Shown piece by piece: positions 17,996-26,501 of a stretch of DNA of 64,000 bases. The stretch comes from Saccharothrix ecbatanensis (GTDB lineage: Bacteria > Actinomycetota > Actinomycetes > Mycobacteriales > Pseudonocardiaceae), in NCBI RefSeq assembly GCF_014205015.1, contig NZ_JACHMO010000001.1:124001-188000 (forward strand). The letters run 5' to 3'. Each line of letters begins with the position of its first letter. Within the stretch, counting starts at the first letter, position 1. The notes beneath the pieces were generated by a model. It worked only from the letters and a program-made list of their open reading frames with translations. It was not told the DNA's origin and did not search any database. The position numbers and the translations under genes are program-made.

Positions 17996-18871
17996 GTGAC
18001 CGATCCGCGACCGCCGTACCTCCGGATCGTCGCCGACGTCGAGCGGCGGATCGCCGAGGGGGAGCTGCTGCCCGGCCAGCCCGTCCCCACCACCAGGGCG
18101 ATCATGCGCGAGTGGGGTGTCGCCATGGCGACGGCGACGAAGGCGCTGGCCGCGCTCAAGCAGGCGGGCGCCATCGAGTCCGCGTCCCGGGTCGGCGCCG
18201 TGGTCGCCGCGCGGAGGCTGCCCTCGCGTTCGGCCGGCGGTCTCGAACGCGACCGCGTGGTCCGGGCGGCCATGGAGATCGCCGACGCCGACGGCCTGGC
18301 CGCGCTGTCCATGCGGACCGTCGCGGCCAGGCTCGGGGTCGCCACCATGACCCTCCACCGGCACCTCGACGCCGACCTGCCCCAGCTCGTCGCCGATGCC
18401 GCGTTCGCCGAGATCGAGTACCCGGAGCCGCCGCCGGGGTGGCGTTCCCACTTGCGGGTGTCCGCTCAGTTGCAGTGGGCGGCCTACCAGCGCCACCCCT
18501 GGCTGCCGCGGCTGGTGTCGATCACCCGGCCGGCCACGTTGCCGGGGCTGTTGGCGTACGCGCAGTGGACCCTGGGCGCGCTCGACGGCCTGGGGCTGGA
18601 CCCGGTCACCCGCCTGCACGTCTACGCGACGGTGGTCAACCACGTGCGGGGGACGGCGATGAACATCGAGCCCGAGGCCGGCGCGGAGCTGGACACGGGG
18701 ATGACCAGCAAGCAGTGGAACAGGGCCAGGCTGCCGATCGAAGGGCCGCTGATCGCGCAGATCACGGACGTCGGTGCGGAGCTCGACCTGGAGTCGCTGT
18801 TCGCCTTCGGCCTGGAACGCGTGCTGGACGGCCTGACCACCGTGATCATGCCCCGGAAAGTCCGCCGATAG
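17996..18871 (+). CDS. GntR-TetR composite transcriptional regulator
   Basis: A 291-residue regulator with two DNA-binding modules. Residues ~8-72 form a GntR winged helix (YLRIVADVERRIAEGELLPG, then MATATKALAALKQAGAI). Residues ~85-130 form a TetR-type helix-turn-helix (VRAAMEIADADGLAALSMRTVAARLGV followed by TMTLHRH). The rest is a TetR C-terminal ligand domain. This fused layout recurs in actinomycetes. It begins 20 bp after the carotenoid oxygenase gene on the same strand, so it may be co-transcribed and could control it, though its ligand and target are unknown. The GTG start is set by the GntR domain boundary. Confidence 0.85.
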   Translation: MTDPRPPYLRIVADVERRIAEGELLPGQPVPTTRAIMREWGVAMATATKALAALKQAGAIESASRVGAVVAARRLPSRSAGGLERDRVVRAAMEIADADGLAALSMRTVAARLGVATMTLHRHLDADLPQLVADAAFAEIEYPEPPPGWRSHLRVSAQLQWAAYQRHPWLPRLVSITRPATLPGLLAYAQWTLGALDGLGLDPVTRLHVYATVVNHVRGTAMNIEPEAGAELDTGMTSKQWNRARLPIEGPLIAQITDVGAELDLESLFAFGLERVLDGLTTVIMPRKVRR

Positions 18872-19143
18872 CCCGGGGCCGGAGTGATCGGGCGCATGCG
18901 CCGTCACAACCTTCGGCCACGCGATGTGGTCCTGACCGCCGGCGGGTACGCGTGGCGCGCAATCGCACTGCCCGTCCGTGCCGGACGGTGTCCAGGGGGC
19001 GCGCCGTGCACTCGTCCGGGCGGAGTCGGGGCCCGTCGGTGTGACTGCTCTCGCGGGATGTCCTGGTGGTTGTTGTGCTGGCGGGTGTGTGCCGTGACAT
19101 CGGGGCCGACTGGCCCCGCCCGGCCCGATACCCGGAGGTACCG
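18872..19143. other. 272-bp non-coding gap
   Basis: No gene is supported on either strand. It should hold the promoter of the secreted BP74-like gene, but I see no convincing -35/-10 pair or palindrome. The only clear signal is GGAGG just before the start at 19144. Confidence 0.4.
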
Positions 19144-19596
19144 ATGCGTCGTCCCATTGCTGTTCTGGCCGCTCTGGCGGCATTGCTGCCGGCGCTGGTC
19201 GCGGCACCCGCCCAGGCTGCCGACCGCCCCGCCCCGTCGCGTGCGGCCGTGGCGGAGCAAGGGGTCGATTTCGAGTTCATCGACATCACCAGGGAGAAGT
19301 TCGTCTTCCGACTCACCGATCCGGACAAGATCGAGCACGCCAGGCGCATCATCAGCGGAGAGGAAACCGAGGTCGTCCACGTCATGGGGCGGATCACCAA
19401 GGTGCCCGCCGACTACAACCGCAAGTGGAGTTACCACCTCAAGTCGGACAGCGTCAGCTTCTTCGACTACGGCATCGAGGTCTGCGACGCGACCATCCCC
19501 TACGTCGAGGATCACCTGGACGAGGTGGGCGGGGCGTTCCTGCCCGGCCTGTTCTGGTGCCCGTGGACGTCGAAGTTGACCCGCGAGGTCGGCTGA
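19144..19596 (+). CDS. secreted BP74-like domain protein
   Basis: A 150-residue exported protein. The ATG follows GGAGG and opens a signal peptide ending at APAQAA; a longer in-frame ORF start lacks this. The mature ~120 residues (FEFIDITREKFVFRLTDPDK, then HVMGRITK, then WSYHLKSDSVSFFDYGIEVCDATIPYVE and GAFLPGLFWCPW) match the pattern of the BP74 N-terminal domain. That family was first described in Dictyostelium as a secreted protease-inhibitor-like protein, and bacterial copies are sometimes labelled 'calmodulin'. Two cysteines (in EVCDAT and FWCPW) could form a disulfide. A role in inhibiting proteases is known only for the eukaryotic namesake and is inferred here. Confidence 0.75.
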   Translation: MRRPIAVLAALAALLPALVAAPAQAADRPAPSRAAVAEQGVDFEFIDITREKFVFRLTDPDKIEHARRIISGEETEVVHVMGRITKVPADYNRKWSYHLKSDSVSFFDYGIEVCDATIPYVEDHLDEVGGAFLPGLFWCPWTSKLTREVG

Positions 19597-19632
19597 CCCC
19601 GACCGCTCGCCGAGGGGGAGGTGGCCGGGCGC

Positions 19633-19666
19633 CCAACTTTGTGTCACGCTAGTGGTACAAAGTTGG
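19633..19666. promoter_or_regulatory. 10-bp perfect inverted-repeat operator for the membrane protein/GntR operon
   Basis: CCAACTTTGT (19633-19642) is exactly inverted as ACAAAGTTGG (19657-19666) around a 14-base spacer that is itself partly symmetric (CAC...GTG). It ends just before the GTG start at 19675, overlapping the expected core promoter. It is a good candidate for autoregulation by the GntR protein encoded at 20595. Confidence 0.65.
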
Positions 19667-19674
19667 GGGGCGCC

Positions 19675-20598
19675 GTGGAGTCGGTTCTGCTGTACGGCGT
19701 TCTTGGTGTCGCCTTGTTGGCCGTGCTGTGGCCGACGAGATCCACCGCGCTGCGATTCCTCCGGCGATGGGGTGTGGCGGACCCGGACGAACGGCAGGGC
19801 GCGCTCGCGGTGAAGTACCTGCGGGACCGGCGGTTGCTGTACCCCCCGCTGTTCCTGCTCGCCCCGACCGTGACGGCCCTCGCCGCGCACGCGCTGGGAC
19901 TGCCCGACAGCGCCTCCGGCTCCGCCCGTTCCCTCGCCACCCTGATCATCGCCTTGCTGCTCGCGGAAACCGTCGCGGCGCTGCGTCGGGCACGCGGTCC
20001 CCGGGTTGCGACGCTGGCCCGTCGGCACTGGCGCGACCTGGTGCCGGTGTGGGCGATCGGCCTCATGCTCACGTTCGGCTCCGTGGCCGCGCTGCTGGCC
20101 GTGGCGGGCATGATCGCCCAACCGCGAGTGGACCGGATCGTGGCGCTGATACCGGCGGACGGCGTTTGGGAATCACCGGACAGCGGGACGTTGACCGTGT
20201 CGCCTCAGCACCTCGCCGAACTCACCCACCCGACCTCCGTGGTGGCGCTCATCGGGGTGGTGGTGGGACTGGTCGCCGCGCTGGGCGTCGTGCGGCTCGC
20301 GGTCCGGCGTGGCCCGGTCGGCGATCCGCGGGTGGACGCCGCGCTGCGGACGCGCAGTGCCCGGGTCGCGGTCGGCATGGGCATCGCGTGGGCCGCGTCG
20401 ATGATCTTGATCGCCAACGGCCGGCTCGGGCTCCTGCGCAACGTCGACTTCCGCGGCTTCCCGCAGCCCCCCGACTGGCTGGAGCTCACCTCGTCCACCG
20501 ACCTCCTGGGGCTGCCGGTGCTGTTCATCGCCATCGCCGGCTGGATCTGGGTGGCGAATCCGCCCCGCCGCTTGCCCTACGTGCAGGGCGCGGCGTGA
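19675..20598 (+). CDS. polytopic membrane protein of unknown function
   Basis: A 307-residue integral membrane protein with about seven hydrophobic segments: an N-terminal one (LLYGVLGVALLAVLWP), LFLLAPTVTALAAHALGL, a leucine-rich LATLIIALLLAETVAAL, GLMLTFGSVAALLAVAGMIA, SVVALIGVVVGLVAALGVV, ARVAVGMGIAWAASMILIA, and LLGLPVLFIAIAGWIWVA at the C-terminus. No catalytic motif is recognised. The GTG after a G-rich stretch is chosen because it directly precedes the first membrane segment. Its last codons overlap the GntR gene (GTGA), so the pair forms an operon in which the regulator probably controls the level of this protein. Confidence 0.7.
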   Translation: MESVLLYGVLGVALLAVLWPTRSTALRFLRRWGVADPDERQGALAVKYLRDRRLLYPPLFLLAPTVTALAAHALGLPDSASGSARSLATLIIALLLAETVAALRRARGPRVATLARRHWRDLVPVWAIGLMLTFGSVAALLAVAGMIAQPRVDRIVALIPADGVWESPDSGTLTVSPQHLAELTHPTSVVALIGVVVGLVAALGVVRLAVRRGPVGDPRVDAALRTRSARVAVGMGIAWAASMILIANGRLGLLRNVDFRGFPQPPDWLELTSSTDLLGLPVLFIAIAGWIWVANPPRRLPYVQGAA

Positions 20599-20960
20599 CG
20601 CGAATCGTCGTCGACCCCGACAGCGGCGTGGCGTCGTGGCGTCAGGTGCGCGACCAACTCGTCCACCTGATCCGCGTCGGCGAACTCCCGGTCGGCAGCC
20701 AGTTGCCGTCGATCCGGCAACTGGCCCGGGATCTCGGGCTGTCGGTGGGGACCGTGGCACGTGTCTACCGCGAACTGGAGACGGCGGGCGCCCTGCACAC
20801 CGCGAGGCGCAACGGCACGGTCGTCGCCGCCGTGCCGAGTGCGGACACCGACGTCGCCATGGCACTGGCAAAGGCGGCAGCCGACTACGTCACCAGCGCC
20901 AAGGCACTCGGTGCCGACCGACAGGACGCGGTGCAGGCGGTACTGCACGCCTACCAGTAG
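20595..20960 (+). CDS. GntR-family regulator, short YtrA type
   Basis: A 121-residue one-domain regulator: the winged helix covers about residues 12-75 (SWRQVRDQLVHLIRVGELPV, then LGLSVGTVARVYRELETAGAL), followed by a short C-terminal helix. It overlaps the membrane protein gene by four bases and should be co-translated. The perfect inverted repeat at 19633-19666 is its likely operator. Unlike the 5492 copy, its partner is a single membrane protein rather than an ABC transporter. Confidence 0.88.
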   Translation: MTRIVVDPDSGVASWRQVRDQLVHLIRVGELPVGSQLPSIRQLARDLGLSVGTVARVYRELETAGALHTARRNGTVVAAVPSADTDVAMALAKAAADYVTSAKALGADRQDAVQAVLHAYQ

Positions 20961-21146
20961 TCAGTGGCCGTTCCCGGTCATGTCCATCCCGCCGGCGCCG
21001 CCCCGGCCCTCGGGTGTGGACTCGTCCGCCTGCGTGTTCGGCGTGTTGGCCTGGTCGTCCGCGAACGTCGGCCGGCTGTGCTCGTCGGCGAAGTCAGGCT
21101 CGTGCTCCACATCGGGCACGGTGGGGTCGTTCTCACGTGGGTCCAT
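20961..21146 (-). CDS. small acidic hydrophilic protein
   Basis: A 61-residue ORF rich in Asp, Glu, Pro and Thr (DPTVPDVEHEPDFADEHS, then TQADESTPEGRGGAGGMD). It has low hydrophobicity, no cysteine and no membrane segment. The acidic, disordered composition differs from what the opposite frames give and looks like genuine coding, but there is no clear ribosome site before its ATG. It is convergent with the GntR gene, separated only by their stops. No function is recognised. Confidence 0.5.
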   Translation of the reverse strand: MDPRENDPTVPDVEHEPDFADEHSRPTFADDQANTPNTQADESTPEGRGGAGGMDMTGNGH

Positions 21147-21192
21147 GCAGGTGGGGCTACCCGCTGACGGCCACCTCGACGCCTGCCGCCAG

Positions 21193-22314
21193 TCATCGGC
21201 GGGGTGGGGCGACGTCCTTGTCGGCTTTCAGCACGACCTCGCGGCGTTCCCGCGCGCGGTAGCCGTAGGTCGCTTCACGGACGGTGATGTCGTCTTCCAG
21301 ACCCGACCCGACCGCACCCGCGATCGCGCCCAGCACGCTGGCCATCAACGCGATGACCACGTAATCCGTCACGCCGACCGGGTGGCCGAGCGTGGTGGCC
21401 AGGTACGAGGGCGGGACGACCAGCGCCACCGCGGCGAGCGCGACGGCGAACATGGCCACGAAGAACGCGGCGCTGCCGGCGGCGATCGTGATGACCGTGC
21501 TGGCGTTGCGCAGCCGCACGTCGGGATCGTGGCCGCCGTGGCTGCGTTCCCACAGCTCGTGCGAGACGATGATCCAGACGGTCATCGTGGCGACGGCCGC
21601 CGTGGTCACGCCGGCCAGTCGGACCGGGCTGAGCGAGTCCGCGAGCGTCCAGATCGTGGAGTACAGCACGCCGAACGCGATACCGGTCAGCGCACCGGCC
21701 AGCGCGGTGGACAGACCGCGCAGCAGCTGCCACGGCCGGTTGACCCGGACCATCCCGGCCAGCAGGTGCGGCACGCCGCGCCGGCGGGCGATGTGGACGT
21801 GCGGCGAGCCGGGTTCTTCCACTCTGATGGTCCGCGACGACAACTCTCGCCGGAGTTCGGCGAGCGCCGCCGACCCGGGCGGTGCGGCGAGGTAGCCGAC
21901 GATCGCCACCACGGCCGTGCTCAGCCGACGGCGCAGGTGCCATCCGCCCAGCGCGGGCAGTGAGATCACCGCGACCCGGTCGGCCGCGTGGAGGTCGGCG
22001 ATCACGACCGAAGCGCCGTCCGGCATCGGCTGGTCGGTGATGCAGACCACCAGGTCCCACCCGGTGTCGCGGACGTGCTCGCGCGCCTTCTCCACCAGCG
22101 GGTTGTAGTCCGGGTACATCGCCTCGAACGGCTCGTGCATCGTGTCGACGTGCCAGGCGACCCCGTCGTCCACCTCGGCGCGGAGGCGTTCGGGGAGCAC
22201 GTCACGCAGCCGGTCGGCGAGGATCGCGGGCAGACCCGGGTCCGCGAGCACGCCGACCGACACCCTGCGTGACGGCACGTCGTCAGGTCGTCGGTGGTCG
22301 TCGGCGTCGGTCAT
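21193..22314 (-). CDS. membrane protein with soluble N-terminal domain, unknown function
   Basis: A 373-residue protein. Residues ~15-190 form a soluble alpha/beta domain (VSVGVLADPGLPAILADRL, then GWDLVVCITDQPM and AVISLPALGG). Residues ~205-350 contain four membrane helices (ALTGIAFGVLYSTIWTLAD, TTAAVATMTVWIIVSH, FFVAMFAVALAAVALVVP, VVIALMASVLGAIAGAVGSG), and a basic tail follows. Related actinobacterial proteins are often mislabelled as methylene-tetrahydrofolate dehydrogenase; nothing here supports that activity. The ATG is chosen where the conserved N-terminal domain begins; the frame is open far upstream but reads as non-coding. Confidence 0.7.
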   Translation of the reverse strand: MTDADDHRRPDDVPSRRVSVGVLADPGLPAILADRLRDVLPERLRAEVDDGVAWHVDTMHEPFEAMYPDYNPLVEKAREHVRDTGWDLVVCITDQPMPDGASVVIADLHAADRVAVISLPALGGWHLRRRLSTAVVAIVGYLAAPPGSAALAELRRELSSRTIRVEEPGSPHVHIARRRGVPHLLAGMVRVNRPWQLLRGLSTALAGALTGIAFGVLYSTIWTLADSLSPVRLAGVTTAAVATMTVWIIVSHELWERSHGGHDPDVRLRNASTVITIAAGSAAFFVAMFAVALAAVALVVPPSYLATTLGHPVGVTDYVVIALMASVLGAIAGAVGSGLEDDITVREATYGYRARERREVVLKADKDVAPPRR

Positions 22315-22626
22315 CGGTCGCGGTCCGGGGTCACGGAGCGTTCCTCCAGCAGGGCGTCGTCCCCGAGGCCTACCCGCTGCCGCCGGTCGGAAACCCGCCG
22401 CGTGGCCGGCCTCACCGGCCGAACGAGAACCCGCGGGTCGACCGCCGGTGGTGCATTCGGGTGGACGAACACCCCTCCAAGAGTGGCTGACCTCCTCCGC
22501 ACGGGTGGATAGCGTCGAGGTCGTCGGGGGACATCGCCACTTCCGGTCACACCGCCACCGCGGGGTCTGCGGCGCCTCCCGACCGCGCGATCCACAGCGC
22601 ACCACCGAAATCGGGAGGAAAACCCT
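22315..22626. other. 312-bp divergent intergenic region
   Basis: It contains no gene. It must hold promoters for the membrane protein (minus) and the subtilase (plus). A short inverted repeat GGGTG-GACGAA-CACCC lies near 22459-22474, and GGAGG precedes the subtilase start. No known operator type is recognised. Confidence 0.4.
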
Positions 22627-25600
22627 GTGTTCAGACCTCGAAAGCGCGGTAAAGCCCTGGGCGCCGTCGTCCTGGCGGTCGGGCTCGTCGCCGCACCGGT
22701 GACCGGAGTGGCCGGTGCGGAGCCGGCGCCGGCGGGCGTGCCACCACGGACCGTCACCCTGATCACCGGCGACCGGGTGGTGGTGACCGGCACGGCGGTC
22801 GGCGCGTTCCAGCCCGGTCCCGGCCGTGAGGCGACGACCTTCCACACCGTCCACCGGGACGGGCGGCTGCACGTCGTCCCCGAGGACGCGGCCAAGGGCA
22901 TCGCCGCGGGCAAGCTCGACCCGCGCCTGTTCGACGTGACCGGCCTGATCGAAGCCGGCTACGACGACGCCCGCAGCGACCACGTGCCGCTCATCATCAC
23001 CGGCACGCCCACCACGGGCCTGCAAGCCACCCGGGCGTTACCCGGCGCAGTGGCCGCACAAGCGCCCAAGACCGGGGCCGCGTTCCAGGACCTGCTCGCC
23101 GATCCCGGCGTGACCAAGGTGTGGCTCGACGGCATGCTCCGCCCGACGCTCGACCGCTCCACCACCCAGATCGGCGCGCCCACCGCGTGGCGGACGGGCT
23201 TGACGGGCAAGGGAATCCGGGTCGCCGTGCTCGACGGCGGCGTCGACGGCGACCACCCCGACCTGGCGGGCAGGGAGATCGCCGAGCGCAACTTCACCGA
23301 CGACCCCGACAGCGCCGACCTCGACGGCCACGGCACACACGTCGCCGCCACCATCGCCAGCGGCAACCGGACGTACCGGGGCGTGGCGCCCGACGCCCGG
23401 ATCCTCGACGGCAAGGTCTGCGTGAACGGCGGCTGCCCGCAGTCGTGGGTGATGGCCGGTATGCAGTGGGCGGTCGACGAGGGCGCCGACGTGGTGAACC
23501 TCAGCCTCGGCGGCTACGACTCCCCGGACATCGACCCGCTGGAGGAAGCGGTCAACCTGCTGTCCGAGAAGACCGGCGCCCTGTTCGTCGTCGCGGCGGG
23601 CAACGGCGGGCGGTCCAGGTCGATCGACTCGCCTGGCAGCGCCGACGCCGCGCTCACCGTCGGCGCCGTCCGGCATGACGACGATCTCGCCCACTTCTCC
23701 AGCCGCGGTCCGCGCAACGGCGACGGCGCGGTGAAGCCCGACATCACCGCGCCCGGCCTGAACATCGTCGCCGCCAGGGCCGCCAAGGCGATCATCGGCA
23801 CCCCGGTCGGCCGGCGGCACCTGTCCCTGTCCGGCACGTCGATGGCCACCCCGCACGTCGCGGGCGCGGCCGCGCTGCTCGCCCAGCAGCACCCCGACTG
23901 GACCGGCACGCAGCTCAAGTCCGCGTTGATGGCCTCGGCCAAGCCGAATCCCGGGCTGGGCGTGTTCGACCAGGGCACCGGCCGGGTCGACCTGCCGCGC
24001 GCGATCACGGCGACCGTCGGCGCCGCGCCGGTGAGCGTCACGTTCGAAGAGCAGCTGTGGCCGCACCACGACGACACCCCCGTCACCAAGACGGTCAGCT
24101 ACCGCAACAGCGGCAAGGATTCCGTCACCTTCGACCTCGTCGCCGAGCTGCGCGGTCCCGACGGCCGGGCCGCGCCCGAGGGCCTGGTCATCGTCACCCC
24201 CGCGCGGGTCACCGTGCCCGCCGGCGGCACGACCGCCGTGGCCGTCACCGCGGACACCAGGGTCGGCGGCCTCGACGGCGTCTACTCCGGCGCCCTGGTC
24301 GGCGGCCCCACGCGAACTCCGGTCAGCCTCGCGCGAGAGGTCGAGAGCTACGACATCGCGGTCGAACACGTAGACGCCGAAGGCAACCCCGCTTTGGACC
24401 ACACGACCGCGCTCGTCGGCATGAACAACGACGTCTACACGAACGTGTACGGCGGCAACGGAACTGCCACCGCGCGCGTGCCCAAGGGTGAGTACATGGC
24501 GCGTTCGGTGGTGCGCACCGGCGCCGAGGTCGCGGTACTCGCCCGGCCGAGCATGACCGTCGACGCCGACCACACGCGGTTCACGTTCCACGCCGCCGTG
24601 GCCAAGCCGATCCGCGTCACCGCGCCCGATCCCGCCGCGCTCGCGGTGATCAGCGACATCAACGTCGCCAGGGTGTTCAACGGCCGGCGCGTCGTGCTCA
24701 ACACGGCGTTCTTCGCCGGCTTCGACGGCATGTCGATCGGCCACGTCGGCCCGACCCTGCCCGAGGACCAGTTGGGCGTCTCCATCGGCGCCCAGTTCCA
24801 GGCCGCGCCGGTCGACGGGACGCCGGTGCACTACCGGTTCCGCTGGGTCGAGCACGCCGTGCCCGACGGGTTCACCCGCGCGCCCACCATGGACGAACTG
24901 GCCGAGGTGCGGACGAGCTTCGCCCCCGGCCCGGCCGACCGCAGGCACCTGCACAGCGGCAACGCCAGCCCGTTGGACGGTTCGGGCGGCTGGTCGGTGC
25001 TGCTGCCCGTGCCCGCCGGCGGCACGGTGGTCGACCGCATCACGCCGGATCAGCTGACCTGGGGCTGGTCCTACACGCGGCAGTCACCGGAGTACCGGAC
25101 GGAGGCCGACTACTCGTCGTTCAACCGCAAGTACGCGCTGGGCGGCGACTACGCGGAGCGGTTCCTGTTCCCCGTGCTCGGGCCGGGCCTGTCCGGCTAC
25201 TCGGCGACCTACCTGGGCCTGTACGAGGACCGCATCACGGCGCAGGTGCCGCTGGTCAACGACCGCGCCGGCAACCTGGGCCGGGCGAGCCACGAAACGG
25301 CGCGCACCTCGCTGCACCGCGACGGGCGGCTGGTCGGCCTGGCCCGCGACCAGGTGGCCGAGTTCACCGTGCCGGCGGGGGAGGCCCACTACCGGCTGGA
25401 GCACGACGTCGTCCGCGATCCGAAGGCCAACGAGCTGACCACGCGGATCAGCGGGGCGTGGACGTTCCGGACGGACGTCCTGCCCGACGGCCACGGCCGC
25501 CGGCTGCCGCTGTCGGTGGTCCGGTTCACGCCGGAGTTGGACGCCGCCGGTGGCACGCCCGCCGGTCGCCTGTTGCGCGTGCCGCTGACCGTGGAGCAGC

Positions 25601-25815
25601 AGGACGGCGCGGACAACGGCGAGGTGCGTGAGGTGCGGGTCGACGTGTCGTTCGACGACGGCAAGAGCTGGCGTCGGGTGCCCGTCGTGGAGGGTGCCGC
25701 TTTGGTGCGACACCCGCACGCGGCCGGCTACACGTCGCTGCGCGCGTCCGGTTCGGACAGTGACGGCAACACGTTCGAGCACACCGTGATCCGCGCTTAC
25801 AAGATCACAGGGTAG
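22627..25815 (+). CDS. large secreted subtilisin-like serine protease (S8)
   Basis: A 1062-residue exported protease. A signal peptide (about 1-31) and a propeptide (about 40-170) precede the S8 catalytic domain (about 185-455). The triad is complete: Asp203 (VLDGGVD), His235 (GHGTHVA) and Ser405 (GTSMATPHVAG). The C-terminal ~600 residues are beta-rich accessory domains, ending in a segment (VREVRVDVSFDDGKSWRRV) like those of other large actinobacterial subtilases. It probably degrades extracellular protein. The start is the GTG after GGGAGGAAAA. It is monocistronic and followed by a hairpin terminator. Confidence 0.92.
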   Translation: MFRPRKRGKALGAVVLAVGLVAAPVTGVAGAEPAPAGVPPRTVTLITGDRVVVTGTAVGAFQPGPGREATTFHTVHRDGRLHVVPEDAAKGIAAGKLDPRLFDVTGLIEAGYDDARSDHVPLIITGTPTTGLQATRALPGAVAAQAPKTGAAFQDLLADPGVTKVWLDGMLRPTLDRSTTQIGAPTAWRTGLTGKGIRVAVLDGGVDGDHPDLAGREIAERNFTDDPDSADLDGHGTHVAATIASGNRTYRGVAPDARILDGKVCVNGGCPQSWVMAGMQWAVDEGADVVNLSLGGYDSPDIDPLEEAVNLLSEKTGALFVVAAGNGGRSRSIDSPGSADAALTVGAVRHDDDLAHFSSRGPRNGDGAVKPDITAPGLNIVAARAAKAIIGTPVGRRHLSLSGTSMATPHVAGAAALLAQQHPDWTGTQLKSALMASAKPNPGLGVFDQGTGRVDLPRAITATVGAAPVSVTFEEQLWPHHDDTPVTKTVSYRNSGKDSVTFDLVAELRGPDGRAAPEGLVIVTPARVTVPAGGTTAVAVTADTRVGGLDGVYSGALVGGPTRTPVSLAREVESYDIAVEHVDAEGNPALDHTTALVGMNNDVYTNVYGGNGTATARVPKGEYMARSVVRTGAEVAVLARPSMTVDADHTRFTFHAAVAKPIRVTAPDPAALAVISDINVARVFNGRRVVLNTAFFAGFDGMSIGHVGPTLPEDQLGVSIGAQFQAAPVDGTPVHYRFRWVEHAVPDGFTRAPTMDELAEVRTSFAPGPADRRHLHSGNASPLDGSGGWSVLLPVPAGGTVVDRITPDQLTWGWSYTRQSPEYRTEADYSSFNRKYALGGDYAERFLFPVLGPGLSGYSATYLGLYEDRITAQVPLVNDRAGNLGRASHETARTSLHRDGRLVGLARDQVAEFTVPAGEAHYRLEHDVVRDPKANELTTRISGAWTFRTDVLPDGHGRRLPLSVVRFTPELDAAGGTPAGRLLRVPLTVEQQDGADNGEVREVRVDVSFDDGKSWRRVPVVEGAALVRHPHAAGYTSLRASGSDSDGNTFEHTVIRAYKITG

Positions 25816-25827
25816 GGCGTTGCCGAC

Positions 25828-25858
25828 GTGCCGGGAGGGACCGCACCCCTCCCGGCAC
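25828..25858 (+). terminator. hairpin terminator after the subtilase gene
   Basis: GTGCCGGGAGGG (25828-25839) and CCCTCCCGGCAC (25847-25858) form a perfect 12-bp stem with a 7-base loop, 13 bp after the subtilase stop. Confidence 0.75.
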
Positions 25859-25925
25859 CGGTCCACCCGCTCGGCCGCCAAGTCCCGCCTCGGCACGGAC
25901 TCGTCCCCGTCACGGCCTGATCCCG

Positions 25926-26288
25926 TCAGGCGGCAACCCGGCGGGAACGGGTCAGCGCGAGCCCGCCGAGGACCATGGCCGCCACGCCGATCACCATGGC
26001 CAGGACGGCGCCGGCCAACCCGTTGCCGGTGCCCAGACCACCGGCGGAGTTGGCGGAGTGCAGGGCGCCGACGACCAGCGCGACGAGCCCCGCCACACCG
26101 GCCGTGAGCGCCCCGCCCCGCCCGTTGCCGGTGGCACGACGGGCAGCACGCAGGGCCAGCGCGCCCAGGACCACGCCGACCAGCCCCAGCAGCGCGGCCA
26201 CGGTGGGCAGGAGCCGTCCGGTGCCGATGCCTTCGGTGGTCTGCGCCGCGGCAACGGCTACGGGGATCAGGGCCTCTGGTGAACTCAT
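25926..26288 (-). CDS. DUF6223 family small membrane protein
   Basis: A 120-residue membrane protein with a short N-terminal lead (TTEGIGTGRLLPT) and three hydrophobic helices (VAALLGLVGVVLGALAL, LTAGVAGLVALVVGALH, LAGAVLAMVIGVAAMVLGGLAL). Composition and layout fit the actinobacterial DUF6223 family, whose function is unknown. The ATG has a good ribosome site (GAAGAGGAGA). It is divergent from the two-component system at 26502 and could be one of its targets. Confidence 0.7.
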   Translation of the reverse strand: MSSPEALIPVAVAAAQTTEGIGTGRLLPTVAALLGLVGVVLGALALRAARRATGNGRGGALTAGVAGLVALVVGALHSANSAGGLGTGNGLAGAVLAMVIGVAAMVLGGLALTRSRRVAA

Positions 26289-26424
26289 GTCTTCTCCTCT
26301 TCCGGCTTTCCTTGCCCGCTGATCATGTCGCCGGGCACGCCGTGGGTCGTCTTGCAGACGGATGCCATTCGCGCTGCGACCGGTGCCGCAGCGCGCTGCC
26401 GCCGATGTCGCAGGAGCGGGGCGA

Positions 26425-26444
26425 ACTACTGCGCGTGCGGTAGT
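26425..26444. promoter_or_regulatory. imperfect palindrome in the divergent promoter
   Basis: ACTAC (26425-26429) is inverted as GTAGT (26440-26444) around a partly symmetric GC-rich core, about midway between the DUF6223 and histidine kinase genes. It is a possible binding site for the LuxR-type response regulator encoded nearby; this rests on position and symmetry only. Confidence 0.3.
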
Positions 26445-26501
26445 CGAGAGGTCGTCTGCGAGGAGGAGTCGTCGGCGGGAGGATCGGGTTACGGTGCGCG
26501 C

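Noticed and set aside
21193..23025. A 610-residue version of the membrane protein extending into the subtilase gene
   Set aside because: The extra N-terminal part is antisense to the subtilase start and is not protein-like; the ATG at 22314 fits the conserved domain.
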